This document shows, in pieces, positions 31,616 to 41,244 of a stretch of 64,000 bases of DNA. The stretch is from positions 16,099-80,098 of the forward strand of contig CAYXLI010000027.1 of the NCBI GenBank assembly GCA_964464925.1, given 5' to 3'. The position numbers and the translations under genes are program-made. The DNA is from CAYXLI01 sp964464925 (GTDB taxonomy: Bacteria > Acidobacteriota > Terriglobia > Bryobacterales > Bryobacteraceae). Under the pieces are notes generated by a model. That model made no database searches, was not told the origin of the DNA, and saw only the letters and a program-made list of their open reading frames with translations. Position 1 is the stretch's first letter; every line of letters starts with the position of its first letter.

Positions 31616-33163
31616 TCAACGTCTCCCGAGAAATTGCGCGATGTTCTGATCCGCACGGCCAAGTGCGCGCGCGAGGCTCGCCTTGGCGAGATTATGCGCA
31701 TAGAGGCTGGCGATGTAATCCTGATCCGCCCCAGCGACGGACTCCTGTGCCTGGATCACCTCAATCGTGTCTGCTACACCCGCAGCAAACCGGTCCCTCG
31801 CCTGTTGCAATGCGTCGCGGGCGAGAGCACGATTACTTTCAGAAAGGCTGACCTGGCTGGCCGCCGCGGTGAGATCCAGGAACGCGTTGCGGACATCGGC
31901 GTCGACATGGGCGCGGAGATCCTCGTATTCGGCTTTGCGCTGCTGCAAGGCAGCATCTGCGATTTCAATATCTGCGTGAACGCGATTTCCCTGAAAGATG
32001 GGGATGCGCACTGCTCCCGTCACGCCGAAAGTGCCGTGCGAGTTGGACGGCTTGGGGCCAATCACGCCGTAATCCGCATTGAAGTCAACCGATGGATAAC
32101 GCTCAGCGGCCGCTGCCTTGCGGCTCAGTTCGGCGGCCCGCACCTGCGCCTCTGCTGCTTTGATGTCGGACCGGTCCTGAAGGGCTCGTTGAATTGCCTG
32201 ATCCAGCGAAAGTTCCGCGAACGGAACAAAGGGCAACGGGTCGGTAAGGGTAACGTCCTGGCCCGGAGGCAGGCCGATAAGGCGCCCGAGATTGATCTTC
32301 TGCTTCGCGTAATCGGTCTGGTACGACGTGAGGCGCTGCTGCTGCAACTGCAGTTCCACCTGGCTGCGAGTTACGTCGATGCGGGCAGAGAGTCCGGCAG
32401 CGTGACGATCGGAGGCCTGCTGCAACGCTGCTTGCGCGGTGGCTACCTGGGCGCGGGTAGACTCGATTCGCGCCCCAGCACTGATCACCTGCAGGTAAGC
32501 GCCCGTGACGGCAAGAGCGACGAGGTCGCGCGCGTCTTGTGCTGAAAGCTCGGTCGCGCGCTGGACCTCGCCCGCCGCACGCCAGTTCCGGATCGCAGTG
32601 AGGTCCATTACCGACTGGCTGAGGGCTGCGCGGAGGTCGAAATAATTATAGGGGCCGACGATTGTGGGGAAGTTGAATCCAGGAATGGGAGACGAAAATT
32701 TGAACCCGAGCGCCGCGAGATTCGTCTGCTGCACCACATCTCTAAGGCTGCCGTTGACGTTGGGTAACAGGGCGCTGAGAGCGACGTAGCGTTCACCGCG
32801 CGCTTGCCGAATGGCCTGCTGAAAGCCCACGGTGCCGAGGTTGAAATCCAGCCCTCGCTTAACGGCTTCACTCAACGATAACGGAACGGGCGCCGCCGAA
32901 AACGTTCCGTGCGGAACGCTGCCCTGATAAGCGCCCTGCACCTGAACGGTGCCGTTGAGGGTGACACTGGATGGTCCGCCAGGCAATGGCGTCTGCACGG
33001 TGCCCACGCCTCCGGGTTGGCCTGACCGGCCGGAAAGAGGAATTTGTGCGGCGCGGCTGGAGCCGATATTCGGCGTCTGCGCAACAAGAGAGCTGACGCA
33101 CAGTAAAACAATAAGTCCCGATTTTGTAACGTACCGCGAGCGCACGAACAAAGGAATCTTCAT
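31616..33163 (-). CDS. TolC-family outer-membrane efflux protein
   Basis: A 515-residue outer-membrane factor with a signal peptide (GLIVLLCVSSLVAQ) and two internally repeated OEP halves: LSLSEAVKRGLDFNL at about 95 and LSLDQAIQRALQDRSDI at about 320, each followed by long coiled-coil helices (ARVEST-, AAASQVSLSESNRALA-like). The first 90 residues are Gly/Pro/Ser-rich and unusual for the family. It is first in the tolC-emrA-emrB operon. ATG 33161-33163 lacks a clear Shine-Dalgarno. The promoter should lie in 33164-33334, where no unambiguous -35/-10 was seen. Confidence 0.93.
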   Translation of the reverse strand: MKIPLFVRSRYVTKSGLIVLLCVSSLVAQTPNIGSSRAAQIPLSGRSGQPGGVGTVQTPLPGGPSSVTLNGTVQVQGAYQGSVPHGTFSAAPVPLSLSEAVKRGLDFNLGTVGFQQAIRQARGERYVALSALLPNVNGSLRDVVQQTNLAALGFKFSSPIPGFNFPTIVGPYNYFDLRAALSQSVMDLTAIRNWRAAGEVQRATELSAQDARDLVALAVTGAYLQVISAGARIESTRAQVATAQAALQQASDRHAAGLSARIDVTRSQVELQLQQQRLTSYQTDYAKQKINLGRLIGLPPGQDVTLTDPLPFVPFAELSLDQAIQRALQDRSDIKAAEAQVRAAELSRKAAAAERYPSVDFNADYGVIGPKPSNSHGTFGVTGAVRIPIFQGNRVHADIEIADAALQQRKAEYEDLRAHVDADVRNAFLDLTAAASQVSLSESNRALARDALQQARDRFAAGVADTIEVIQAQESVAGADQDYIASLYAHNLAKASLARALGRADQNIAQFLGRR

Positions 33164-33334
33164 ACAAAGGGGGAGATTGGCAAGCGATCCGGGCCTGCAA
33201 ACTGTACTCGGGAATGTAGATGCGATCGCACGCGCGGAGTGTTCGCTTTTCTTCAGCGGCCAAACCGCCGAATACAGTTACACCGGAGCGTAATAAACGA
33301 TTATAACTTGCGTCTGAATTTCACCTTCGCCCGG

Positions 33335-34060
33335 TTACGGATTCGTGAACTGCCGCACCTTGATGTTCTTGAACCAAACAGGCGATGCATGATTCTGCAG
33401 GGCAATCGGTGAATCGAGCAACACATCGCCCTGCGCATCCTTCCGCAACGTCCGGAGCAGATCTGTCACCCTGGGGTCTGTTAGTGAGAAAGCGAGTACG
33501 CGGTTCCCATTGAGCCAGTGCTCCACTTGCGTCCCCCTTACGACCAACCGCGTGTGGTTGAACGCTCCCAGGAGAGGCTGGAGGTAGATGGAAGGTGCCA
33601 GCACAGAGTAGAGAGCGCCCGTGCCTCGCGCCGGGTTCCGGCCGGCCTCTTCATTGGCAGGGCCGGCGAGTTGGTATTCGAAGCCTCTGGCGCGTGCGTT
33701 CCGTCCGTTTCCGTTTCCCGGCTTCCACTCGTCTACACGCTGTACAAGATACTTGATGCCCGAGTTGCCCTTTGCTTCGATCTTCCAATCCAATTCCAAT
33801 TCGAAAGAACGGTACGTGGCGCTGGTGCGGATGTCCTGAAAGCCGTCCGGGTTGGGGAAGGCGTGGAGACAACCATCTTCGATGCGCCAGGAGGTGAAGG
33901 GGAACGGCTTGCCGGTTATATCAAGCCATCCATTTGTAGTCTTACCGTCAAAGAGCAGAATCCAGCCGGCCGCGCGCTCCTCGGGTGTGAGTTGGTTATC
34001 GGCTGCCAACAGCGGACATATACAACCGAAGAAAACGGCGATCAGCGGTGCGGCTCTCAT
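33335..34060 (-). CDS. DUF1080 (3-keto-disaccharide hydrolase-like) secreted protein
   Basis: A 241-residue exported protein (signal MRAAPLIAVFFGCICPLLAA) with one DUF1080 concanavalin-like jelly roll: GWILLFDGKTTNGW, WRIEDGCLHA, FELELDWKIEAKGNSGIKYL, NHTRLVVRGTQVEHWLNG and a C-terminal IALQNHASPVWFKNIKVRQ. DUF1080 proteins act on keto-sugars or bind glycans and are frequent in Planctomycetes and Acidobacteria. It is last in the operon after the sulfatase (4-bp ATGA overlap), suggesting a role in the same glycan pathway. Confidence 0.92.
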   Translation of the reverse strand: MRAAPLIAVFFGCICPLLAADNQLTPEERAAGWILLFDGKTTNGWLDITGKPFPFTSWRIEDGCLHAFPNPDGFQDIRTSATYRSFELELDWKIEAKGNSGIKYLVQRVDEWKPGNGNGRNARARGFEYQLAGPANEEAGRNPARGTGALYSVLAPSIYLQPLLGAFNHTRLVVRGTQVEHWLNGNRVLAFSLTDPRVTDLLRTLRKDAQGDVLLDSPIALQNHASPVWFKNIKVRQFTNP

Positions 34061-35502
34061 GAGACCGGAGTGTCCTTGTACTCCTTTTGCAGGCGGTCGA
34101 GTTCGGCCTTCAGTTCCGTGACGACGTTCTGATAGGCCGGATCAGCATATACACTCCTCATTTCGTGCGGATCGTTTTTCAAATCGAACAGTTCCCATTC
34201 CGGCGGGCGATCCCCTTCGAGCGCACCACTGGAGCCGAGAGGCTTGCCGTAGTAATAGATGAGCTTGTAACGATCGGTGCGCACGCCGTAGTGAGCGGCG
34301 ACGCCATGATCCGCCAAGTGCATCCAATAGCGGTAGTACATACTCTTGCGCCAGTCCTTTGGTGTATGGCCGCGCAGGTTCTGACGGAAGCTGATGCCTT
34401 GCATTCCGGCCGGCCGTTCGACGCCGGCATAATCGAGGAACAGCTCGGCGAAATCGAGGTTCAGGATCATGTCACGATTCACGGAGCCCGGCTTCACCTC
34501 GCGCGGGTAGCGCAATAAGAACGGCATCCGAAGCGATTCCTCATACATGAAGCGCTTGTCGAACCAGCCGTGGTCGCCAAGAAAAAAGCCCTGATCGGAT
34601 GTATAGACAACTACGGTGTCGCGTTCGAGGCCGGATTCCTTCAGGTAACCGAGCAGGCGGCCTACGTTATCGTCGACGCTAGCAACGCAGCGCAGGTAAT
34701 CCTTGATATAGAGCGGATAAGCCCACCGGCGCAGATCGTTGCCCTTCAGGCCGGGCGGGATGTCGCGCTTCACGTCCGTCCTGGTCATGTTCTCGCCGAC
34801 ACGCATGGTGGCGAGGCGAGCGGCCTGCGCACGATTCGCGTAATCGTCGTAAAGATTGAACGGCTCCGGGATTGTTTCGTTCTCATACATCGCCGCGTGC
34901 TTTGCGTCGGGCTGCCAGGGGCGATGCGGTGCCTTGTGATGGCACATGAGGAAAAAGGGTTTGTCCTTCGGCCGGCGCTGCAGCCAGGCGAGCGAATGAT
35001 CCGTGATCAGATCCGTGGCGTAGCCCTGTTCCTTCCTGCGAGAGCCCATCTCAATGAATTCGGGATTGTGATACAGACCTTGGCCGGGCAGGATCTTCCA
35101 GTAATCGAACCCCGAGGGGTTTTTATGGAGATGCCACTTGCCTACCATTGCAGTGGAATAGCCCGCCTGCTGCAGACTTTTCGCGACATTCTGATGAGCA
35201 GGATCCAGCGGGTCATTTAGTGTTTTAACGCCATTGATGTGGCTGTATTGACCGGTCAGGATGGTGGCGCGGCTGGGCGTGCAAATTGAATTTGTACAGA
35301 AGCAATTGTTGAGGCGGACGCCTTCCTTAGCGATTCGGTCGATGTTCGGCGTGCGATTTATGCGGCTTCCGTATGCGCTGATGGCGTGCGCGGCGTGATC
35401 GTCCGCCATGATGTAGAAAATATTCGGACGAGGCCGGGATCGCGGCCAAGCGGGTAGCGCACCGGCCGCGGCTGCAGTGAGGAGAAAGTTCCGTCGGAGC
35501 AT
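34057..35502 (-). CDS. Exported sulfatase (S1 family)
   Basis: A 481-residue sulfatase. The N-terminus MLRRNFLLTAAAAGALP looks like a Sec or Tat signal (RR present). NIFYIMADD supplies the first metal-binding Asp pair, and C74 in CTPSRATILTG is the Cys-type formylglycine site (CxPxR), followed by KWHLH and, later, YTSDQGFFLGDHGWFDK. C-type sulfatases need an FGE or anSME maturase, which is not in this window. The substrate is probably a sulfated sugar, given its place between the GH127 and DUF1080 genes. The ATG at 35502 is 1 bp past the GH127 stop; the open upstream part lies within GH127. Confidence 0.93.
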   Translation of the reverse strand: MLRRNFLLTAAAAGALPAWPRSRPRPNIFYIMADDHAAHAISAYGSRINRTPNIDRIAKEGVRLNNCFCTNSICTPSRATILTGQYSHINGVKTLNDPLDPAHQNVAKSLQQAGYSTAMVGKWHLHKNPSGFDYWKILPGQGLYHNPEFIEMGSRRKEQGYATDLITDHSLAWLQRRPKDKPFFLMCHHKAPHRPWQPDAKHAAMYENETIPEPFNLYDDYANRAQAARLATMRVGENMTRTDVKRDIPPGLKGNDLRRWAYPLYIKDYLRCVASVDDNVGRLLGYLKESGLERDTVVVYTSDQGFFLGDHGWFDKRFMYEESLRMPFLLRYPREVKPGSVNRDMILNLDFAELFLDYAGVERPAGMQGISFRQNLRGHTPKDWRKSMYYRYWMHLADHGVAAHYGVRTDRYKLIYYYGKPLGSSGALEGDRPPEWELFDLKNDPHEMRSVYADPAYQNVVTELKAELDRLQKEYKDTPVS

Positions 35503-35503
35503 T

Positions 35504-37444
35504 TTAGCGATAGTAAAGAGACCACACCTGCATGGCGGCAGGCCCACGGTTCATGAATGAGTAGTAAGGAATCAGCGTCAAATCGACCGGCTTTCCGGGC
35601 TTTTCCACAGTCAGGGGAGCATACAGCGGCAGTGTCGCGTATGGCCTAGGCTGCATGACGCCGTGATGCTTCAGCACGACGACACCGCCGAGCAGATCCT
35701 TACGGAACTCCGGCTGAAAATCTTTGGTTGCATCGGTGGAGAGCTTCAGCGCGGTTTCCGCAACGGGCTCGGACTGGTCCGGCTGCTCCAGGCAGTAGAC
35801 CAGTGGGCCGCGTTCAATTGCCACGCGCCCGGTATTCTCGCGAACCTGAGGGTGAGAGGCCGTGACGCGCGGACGCATGTCGAACGCGAGCGCAACACGG
35901 TCGCCCGGAGACCATGTGCGCTTGAGTGCGAGGTATTCACCGGGGACGATCTTTTCAGATATCGCCTTTCCGTTGACCTGCACCTGAGTCGCTTGGGACC
36001 AGGAGGGGATACGCACAAATAGCGTAAAGGCTTTGGCGGAGGCAGGGCTCACCGTCATGTCCACCGAACCCTTCCACGGATAATCGGTCTTTTGCGACAG
36101 CTTCAAAGGCGTCCCGTCCTCTACTTTCCAGTTCATCTCGTTGTTGTCGAACAGGTGAACATAGATACCATCGCGGCTGGTGCTGTAGAAATATCCAGAC
36201 AGCGAGCCGAGAATGCGCTCGATGTTCGGCGGGCAGCAGGTTGTGTTGTACCACGGATTGCGGATCGACTTTGCGGTGTCCGCTGTCAATTCGAGAGGAT
36301 TGCGATAACAATACAGATTGCCTTCGAGCGACATGCCGGAATTCACCGAGTTGTAGAGCGCACGCTCCAGAACGTCAGCGAAGCGCGCCTCACCGGTGGC
36401 GTGCAGCATACGCCAATTCCACATCATGTTTGCGATCGCAGCGCAGCTTTCCGTATACGCTTTCGCATTCGGCAGTTCGTAGGCATCCCCGAACGCCTCG
36501 CCGGCAGAACGCGAACCGATGCCGCCGGTGATGTACATCTTGCTTCCGACCATGTCCTGCCAAAGCCGCTCCAGCGTGGCTTTGTATGCGGGGTCGCCGG
36601 TCTCCATGTAGTAATCGGTGGCGCCGGAGCAAGCGTAGCCCGCGCGGACTGCGTGCCCTTCCATAATGGTGCGTTCGGTGAACGGACGGCCGCTAAACAT
36701 ATAGGTCAACTGCTGTGGAGTCAGCTTCAGACGCTCGCGCTCGCCGTGAAGGATGTAGCCGGCGAGATCGATGTAGCGCTTGTCTCCCGTGGTGCGCGCC
36801 AATTCGATGAGAGACATTTCGATCTCGGGATGCCCTGCGAGCAGCGGGCGTTTGCCGGGGCCGAAATCGCTGATCAGGTAGTTTGCGTATTTCATTCCGG
36901 CGTCCATCAGCTTGCGATTGCCGGTGGCGCGGTAATACGCAATGGCGGCCTGGAGCATGTGGCCCAGGCAGTAAAGTTCGTGCCCGCGATCCATTTCGCT
37001 GAAGCGTTTCGTCTTGCGGTCGTCCTGGAAATATGTGTTCAGGTATCCGGTCGGCTCCTGCGCGGCAATGATTGTGCCGGTGAGTTGATCGAAGGTAGCG
37101 CGGAGGTCCGGATGATCTTCGTTTTGAAGAACGAAGGCCGCCGCTTCCATCCACTTGTAAATGTCGGAATCGGTGTAAAGAGGCCCGCTTCGGGGCACAT
37201 TCTTTTCTCCTGTGAGGCGGCGGAAGTTGTCCACCACTCCGTGCTCTTCCAGCAGCGTGAGCATGGTGGGGATGCTCTTCTCGACGTTGGTCTTGCGGCG
37301 GGCGGACCAGAATCCGTCCTGAATCTTAACGGCAGTGACAGGCACATTGTGGAGCTTCGCGTAAGGCGAATGCTCCAGTTTGAGAATGCCGGCATCGGCG
37401 GCCAGTAGAGCCGGCGCAATCGCTGCAACGAGAAACCATCGCAT
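35504..37444 (-). CDS. GH127-type beta-L-arabinofuranosidase (DUF1680)
   Basis: A 646-residue exported glycoside hydrolase (signal MRWFLVAAIAPALLAA). GH127 enzymes such as HypBA1 are Zn-Cys glycosidases. The zinc site E-x-C is visible at YTESC (E332, C334) and CC at TTCCPPN (C403, C404); one of the paired Cys is the nucleophile in the family. An (alpha/alpha)6 barrel fills about 40-440 and beta-sandwiches the rest (KGSVDMTVSPASAKAFTLFV, GRVAIERGPLVYCLE). It probably removes beta-L-arabinofuranose from plant or bacterial glycans. The gene is central in the galM-FAD oxidoreductase-GH127-sulfatase-DUF1080 operon; the GH51 at 43918 would act on alpha-linked arabinose. Confidence 0.93.
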   Translation of the reverse strand: MRWFLVAAIAPALLAADAGILKLEHSPYAKLHNVPVTAVKIQDGFWSARRKTNVEKSIPTMLTLLEEHGVVDNFRRLTGEKNVPRSGPLYTDSDIYKWMEAAAFVLQNEDHPDLRATFDQLTGTIIAAQEPTGYLNTYFQDDRKTKRFSEMDRGHELYCLGHMLQAAIAYYRATGNRKLMDAGMKYANYLISDFGPGKRPLLAGHPEIEMSLIELARTTGDKRYIDLAGYILHGERERLKLTPQQLTYMFSGRPFTERTIMEGHAVRAGYACSGATDYYMETGDPAYKATLERLWQDMVGSKMYITGGIGSRSAGEAFGDAYELPNAKAYTESCAAIANMMWNWRMLHATGEARFADVLERALYNSVNSGMSLEGNLYCYRNPLELTADTAKSIRNPWYNTTCCPPNIERILGSLSGYFYSTSRDGIYVHLFDNNEMNWKVEDGTPLKLSQKTDYPWKGSVDMTVSPASAKAFTLFVRIPSWSQATQVQVNGKAISEKIVPGEYLALKRTWSPGDRVALAFDMRPRVTASHPQVRENTGRVAIERGPLVYCLEQPDQSEPVAETALKLSTDATKDFQPEFRKDLLGGVVVLKHHGVMQPRPYATLPLYAPLTVEKPGKPVDLTLIPYYSFMNRGPAAMQVWSLYYR

Positions 37445-37463
37445 AAGAACCTCCTAGAACCTC

Positions 37464-38618
37464 CTAAAGGACTGCCATTTCGTGAAGCAACCTGCCTTGC
37501 GCAAAGCGGCTCACATTGAGTACGGGCGCGTCGACAACTTCCGTGCGGCCGTGGAGGATCAGGTCGGAAGTGATGCGGCCCGTTGCGGGCGAATGCATCA
37601 CTCCATGACCGCTGAACCCTGTGGCGTGGAACAGTCCCGGAGCGCGAGCGTCTTCACCGAGGATGGGGTAATGATCGGGAGTCATTTCATATAGTCCAGC
37701 CCAGGCGCGCCGCGGATTCACTGGCACTGCTTCCAGACCGGGGACGCGGTTCGCGGCGCGGATCAGGATCTTTTCGATGAACGCAGGATCAAAATTTGTC
37801 TTGTAGCCGGGCGTTTCTTCAGGATCGTTCCAGGCCATCAATAATCCCGGGCCCTCCGGACGAAAATGAAAGCCGTTCGTCATATCGACGACCATGGGAC
37901 AGGAGTGCGGGATGAGGTCCGTCGGCTCGGTAGGAACCAGCATGCGGCGGAGGGGCTCGACGGGTAGAGAAACACCCGCCATAGCGGCTACGCGAGAGGA
38001 CCAGGCTCCCGCGGCGTTGACGACGATTCGCGTCGAGATGTCGCCTTTGTTGGTTCGCACGAATCCGCGATGCATATCGAGGCCGGTGACCTCGGCTTCG
38101 CGGCACAGCTCGACGCCGTGCTCCTGGGCGGAGGCCAGAAAGCCGTTCATGACGCTGTACGGATCGACGAAGCCATCGGTGGCGCAGAAGTTGCCGCACA
38201 GGATATCGCCGGCACGCAAAGCAGGGACGCGGCGCACGATTTCGTTTGTGCTCAGGCGCTCGACGGATTCCAGTCCCACCGCGCGCTGCAGGCCGATTGT
38301 ATTGTTCAAATACTCTACGTGCCTTTCGCTGGTGGCGAGAAACAGGTAGCCTTGCGGGCGGTAGCCGGACGGGTGGCCGACAATCTCGTCATAATCGCGA
38401 AAGAACTCGATGGAATACATGGAAAGGCAGATGTTCAGTTCGGAGGAGAACTGAGCGCGCACGCCCCCCATGCTCTTGCCGGTGGAGCCCTTGCCGGTGT
38501 GCTGTTCGCGCTCCAGGATAAGGATGCGACCGGCTCCGCCATCGCGGGACAGGTGCCAGGCGACACTGGCACCTACGATTCCCGCACCGATGATGACGAT
38601 GTCTGCGGTCGCGGCCAT
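37464..38618 (-). CDS. FAD-dependent oxidoreductase, DAO/sarcosine-oxidase-beta type
   Basis: A 384-residue flavoprotein with the dinucleotide motif IVIIGAGIVGASVAWHLSRD at its start, GKGSTGKSMGGVRAQFS (FAD pyrophosphate/substrate loop) and a C-terminal LFHATGFSGHGVMHSPATG, characteristic of DAO-family amine oxidases. It lacks a signal peptide and so is cytosolic, unlike its exported neighbours. The substrate is likely an N-methyl or D-amino acid, or a sugar-amine; this is not decidable from sequence. It starts 1 bp after the galM stop and precedes GH127 by 19 bp. Confidence 0.92.
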   Translation of the reverse strand: MAATADIVIIGAGIVGASVAWHLSRDGGAGRILILEREQHTGKGSTGKSMGGVRAQFSSELNICLSMYSIEFFRDYDEIVGHPSGYRPQGYLFLATSERHVEYLNNTIGLQRAVGLESVERLSTNEIVRRVPALRAGDILCGNFCATDGFVDPYSVMNGFLASAQEHGVELCREAEVTGLDMHRGFVRTNKGDISTRIVVNAAGAWSSRVAAMAGVSLPVEPLRRMLVPTEPTDLIPHSCPMVVDMTNGFHFRPEGPGLLMAWNDPEETPGYKTNFDPAFIEKILIRAANRVPGLEAVPVNPRRAWAGLYEMTPDHYPILGEDARAPGLFHATGFSGHGVMHSPATGRITSDLILHGRTEVVDAPVLNVSRFAQGRLLHEMAVL

Positions 38619-38619
38619 C

Positions 38620-39765
38620 CTATTTCGCCGTAGAAAACCTGTACACCGTGGTGGTGTGCAGGGTTTGGCCCGGCTTTAACTCGGTGGTTGGAAAGGCCGG
38701 ATGGTTGGGCGAATCGGGGTAGTGCTGCGTTTCGAGACACAGAGCGCCGCGGTGTCCATAGACCATTCCGCCCTTGCCCTTTATCTTGCCGTCGAGGAAG
38801 TTGCCGGTGTAAAACTGCACGGCTGGCTGAGTGGTGAGCACTTCCATCACGCGGCCTGAGCCTGGCTCGGTAACGCGCACCGCGGAGGTGAGTCCCGCGC
38901 CGGAGCGGTTCAGCACGAAATTGTGATCGTAGCCTTTGCCGAGTTTGAGTTGCTCGTCACTGTCATTGATATGTGCGCCGATGGCAACGGGTTTGCGGAA
39001 ATCGAATGGTGTGCCCGCTACGTTCCGCAACTCGCCCGTCGGGATCAAGCCGGAATCAACTGGAGTGAAACGATCGGCATTGATCATGATCTGGTGCTTC
39101 AGAATATCGCCGCTGCCCTGCCCTGCCAGGTTGAAGTAGGAATGGTTCGTAATGTTCGTGACCGTCGGTTTATCGGTGGTGGCGGTGTAATCGATCTGCA
39201 GCGCGTTGTCGTTCGTCAGCGTGTAAAGCACTGTGACCGAGAGATTGCCAGGGTAGCCTTCTTCTCCGTCTTTGCTAAGGTACTTCAATTCCAGAGCGGG
39301 TGCGCCTTTGGAGGCATCGCCCGCGGTCCACACTCGCTTGTCAAAGCCTTTCTTTCCACCATGCAGGCTGTTCTGGCCGTCATTGACCGGAACGTGATAT
39401 TCCTTGCCTTCGAGCTTAAAGGTGCCTTTGGCGATGCGGTTGCCATAGCGGCCCACGACGGCGCCGAAATAGGGAGGATCCTTCAAGTACCCGTCCATGG
39501 AATCGAACCCTAGAACCACGTCGGCGAAGTGGCCATTCCGATCAGGAGCGGTGAGGGAAACGACGGTGGCTCCGTAGTTCGTAATCGCAACCTGCATGCC
39601 GTTGGAATTCGTCAATGTATATAGATCAACGGACTGGCCGTCGGAGGTTTTGCCAAATGTACTTTTCTTCATACCGGGATTGGATTTCTTCTGGCCGGTT
39701 GTGATGCCAGCGCTTACCGTAACCAGCAGCGCGGCACACAGCCATGGGCGGAGTCTTCGATTCAA
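38620..39765 (-). CDS. galM: Exported aldose 1-epimerase (galactose mutarotase)
   Basis: A 381-residue mutarotase that interconverts alpha and beta anomers of aldoses. It has an N-terminal signal-like stretch (LCAALLVTVSAGITTGQ), so it is predicted to be exported. Catalytic residues lie in GQNSLHGGKKGFDK (His), TNITNHSYFNL (His) and ALCLETQHYPDSPNH (Glu). It starts at TTG 39765 with AAAGGA 9 bp upstream. As first gene of the operon it could speed use of the arabinose or galactose released by the hydrolases below. Confidence 0.93.
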   Translation of the reverse strand: MNRRLRPWLCAALLVTVSAGITTGQKKSNPGMKKSTFGKTSDGQSVDLYTLTNSNGMQVAITNYGATVVSLTAPDRNGHFADVVLGFDSMDGYLKDPPYFGAVVGRYGNRIAKGTFKLEGKEYHVPVNDGQNSLHGGKKGFDKRVWTAGDASKGAPALELKYLSKDGEEGYPGNLSVTVLYTLTNDNALQIDYTATTDKPTVTNITNHSYFNLAGQGSGDILKHQIMINADRFTPVDSGLIPTGELRNVAGTPFDFRKPVAIGAHINDSDEQLKLGKGYDHNFVLNRSGAGLTSAVRVTEPGSGRVMEVLTTQPAVQFYTGNFLDGKIKGKGGMVYGHRGALCLETQHYPDSPNHPAFPTTELKPGQTLHTTTVYRFSTAK

Positions 39766-39926
39766 GTTGGCAGATCCTTTCTGTTGGAGAACTATATCGC
39801 ACTCGGCGGACCGTTCTGCGGCCGGGGGGCATTATAAGAAGACTGGTGCGAAAGGAAGCATTTTCGCGTAAGCTGAAAGCGAGGTTGTACAGAAAGCAAA
39901 GTTGTAGAGGAAGAAGAAATCGAATT

Positions 39927-40241
39927 ATGATGCGCAATTTATTGCTTCTCGTGTGTTCAGCGGGCCTCGCCGTAGCCGCTGGAAACGCATCCGCCGGAAA
40001 AGCGGTGTATGACAGAGCCTGCAAGTCTTGCCACGGGGCGGATGGCACTCCGAACCCGGCGATCGCAAAGATGATGAAAGTAGACATGAAGACGCTCGGG
40101 TCGGCCGATGTTCAGAAGATGAGCGATGCGGACCTGAAGGCGGTTATCACGAACGGCAAAGGCAAGATGAAGCCGATCGCCAGCGTAAAAGGCAGCGAAG
40201 CGGACGATGTGATTGCTTACGTCCGTTCATTGAAGAAGTAG
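39927..40241 (+). CDS. Small c-type cytochrome
   Basis: A 104-residue class I cytochrome c with signal peptide (LLLLVCSAGLAVAAGNASA). The haem site is CKSCHGADGTPNP, and Met in GKGKMKPI is the likely sixth ligand; the C-terminal helix DDVIAYVRSLKK closes the fold. It is probably a periplasmic electron carrier. ATG 39927 (or 39930) is used. It lies divergently to galM with 161 bp between, where promoters for both should be; no consensus was seen. Confidence 0.93.
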   Translation: MMRNLLLLVCSAGLAVAAGNASAGKAVYDRACKSCHGADGTPNPAIAKMMKVDMKTLGSADVQKMSDADLKAVITNGKGKMKPIASVKGSEADDVIAYVRSLKK

Positions 40242-40293
40242 ACCTGCAAAAAAGGGAACGTATACGCTCGCATCCGATCCCACACTCGACGCC

Positions 40294-41151
40294 ATGTCGG
40301 GCCGCCACTCATTTTCCGTGCTCGCGATAGGAAACTCCGACCAGTTGCGCGAAGTTTTCGATGCAACTCCGGAAGGCGTTCATCTTTGCGTTGAGAGGAT
40401 TTCCGAAATCGAGGCGGGCATTGCCCGCCTCCAGTCTGATTCCTATGACGTGGTTCTTGCGGAACTAGATGGTCCGGATGAAGTGGACGTGCGAAACCTG
40501 GAGGCCATTCGAATGGCGTGCCGGAGCGCACGCCTTATCCTGCTGGTCAAGGATACCAGCTCCCATAAGATTATCGAGGCGATGCGGCACCACGCCTTCA
40601 GCTATTTCGGCCGTCCTTTTGATGTAATAACTGTCCGGGAAATGGTGATACAGGCTGGGCTATTGAGCGAATGGGCCGATGCAATTCAATTAACCTCCGC
40701 AAGCCCAAATTTCCTCACATTTCGTTTGCGATGCACGCTGCCGACGGCGGAGCGGCTGGTGCAATTTCTGCGCGAATTGCCTATGGAATTGCCGGAGCGC
40801 GATCGCGAAGAGATCACCACGGCAATGCGTGAATTGCTGTTCAATGCGATTGAACACGGCGGTAAGCTCGACGAAGATAAATGGGTACGCGTTTCCCGTA
40901 TTCGCACCCATCGCGCCATTGTCTATCACATTGAAGATCCAGGTGAAGGGTTCCGCCATCTGAGTCTGCCGCATGCCGCTGTATCAAATCCGGAAGATCC
41001 TACGCAGGCTGCAAAAGTCCGAGCCGAATGCGGAATGCGTCCGGGTGGATTTGGCATGTTATTGGCATCGAAACTGGTGGACGAAGTTTTATATAACCAG
41101 TGCGGCAATGAGGTGATTTTGATTAAACGATTGACGCCAGAACAGTACTAG
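40294..41151 (+). CDS. Receiver-like / HATPase (anti-sigma kinase type) two-domain regulator
   Basis: A 285-residue cytosolic protein. Residues 1-125 resemble a response-regulator receiver (VLAIGNSDQLREVF, YDVVLAELDGPDEVD, LILLVKD, YFGRPF), but the acidic pocket is eroded: the phospho-Asp position is ambiguous (ELDG) and the invariant Lys is Arg in GRPF. Residues 140-285 form an RsbW/SpoIIAB-like HATPase: N box ELLFNAIEHGG, G1 box IEDPGEGF, G2 box GMRPGGFGMLL. It is probably an anti-sigma kinase or switch protein. The STAS protein at 41447 is a candidate partner; no PP2C phosphatase or sigma factor is nearby. Confidence 0.82.
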   Translation: MSGRHSFSVLAIGNSDQLREVFDATPEGVHLCVERISEIEAGIARLQSDSYDVVLAELDGPDEVDVRNLEAIRMACRSARLILLVKDTSSHKIIEAMRHHAFSYFGRPFDVITVREMVIQAGLLSEWADAIQLTSASPNFLTFRLRCTLPTAERLVQFLRELPMELPERDREEITTAMRELLFNAIEHGGKLDEDKWVRVSRIRTHRAIVYHIEDPGEGFRHLSLPHAAVSNPEDPTQAAKVRAECGMRPGGFGMLLASKLVDEVLYNQCGNEVILIKRLTPEQY

Positions 41152-41219
41152 CAAATCGTTTACTTTAGTACTTTTCTCGTTGTTCAGTGCATCGACGGAA
41201 TACCCATGTGGAAATAATA

Positions 41220-41243
41220 GGACTACAATGCGATTAGTAGTCC
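41220..41243 (+). promoter_or_regulatory. Hairpin abutting a start codon
   Basis: GGACTAC (41220-41226) and GTAGTCC (41237-41243) are perfect 7-bp arms with a 10-nt loop, ending one base before ATG 41245. It occupies the place of the ribosome binding site, so it could regulate translation or act as an operator. Confidence 0.4.
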
Positions 41244-41244
41244 G

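Noticed and set aside
33164..33334. Search for a regulator-binding site before the tolC-emrA-emrB operon
   Set aside because: No clear palindrome or -35/-10 pair was found; nothing can be supported.
36092..37408. 438-codon plus-strand ORF opposite the GH127 gene
   Set aside because: The minus strand encodes a complete GH127 enzyme with catalytic residues; the antisense frame is open only because of codon bias and gives no recognisable protein.
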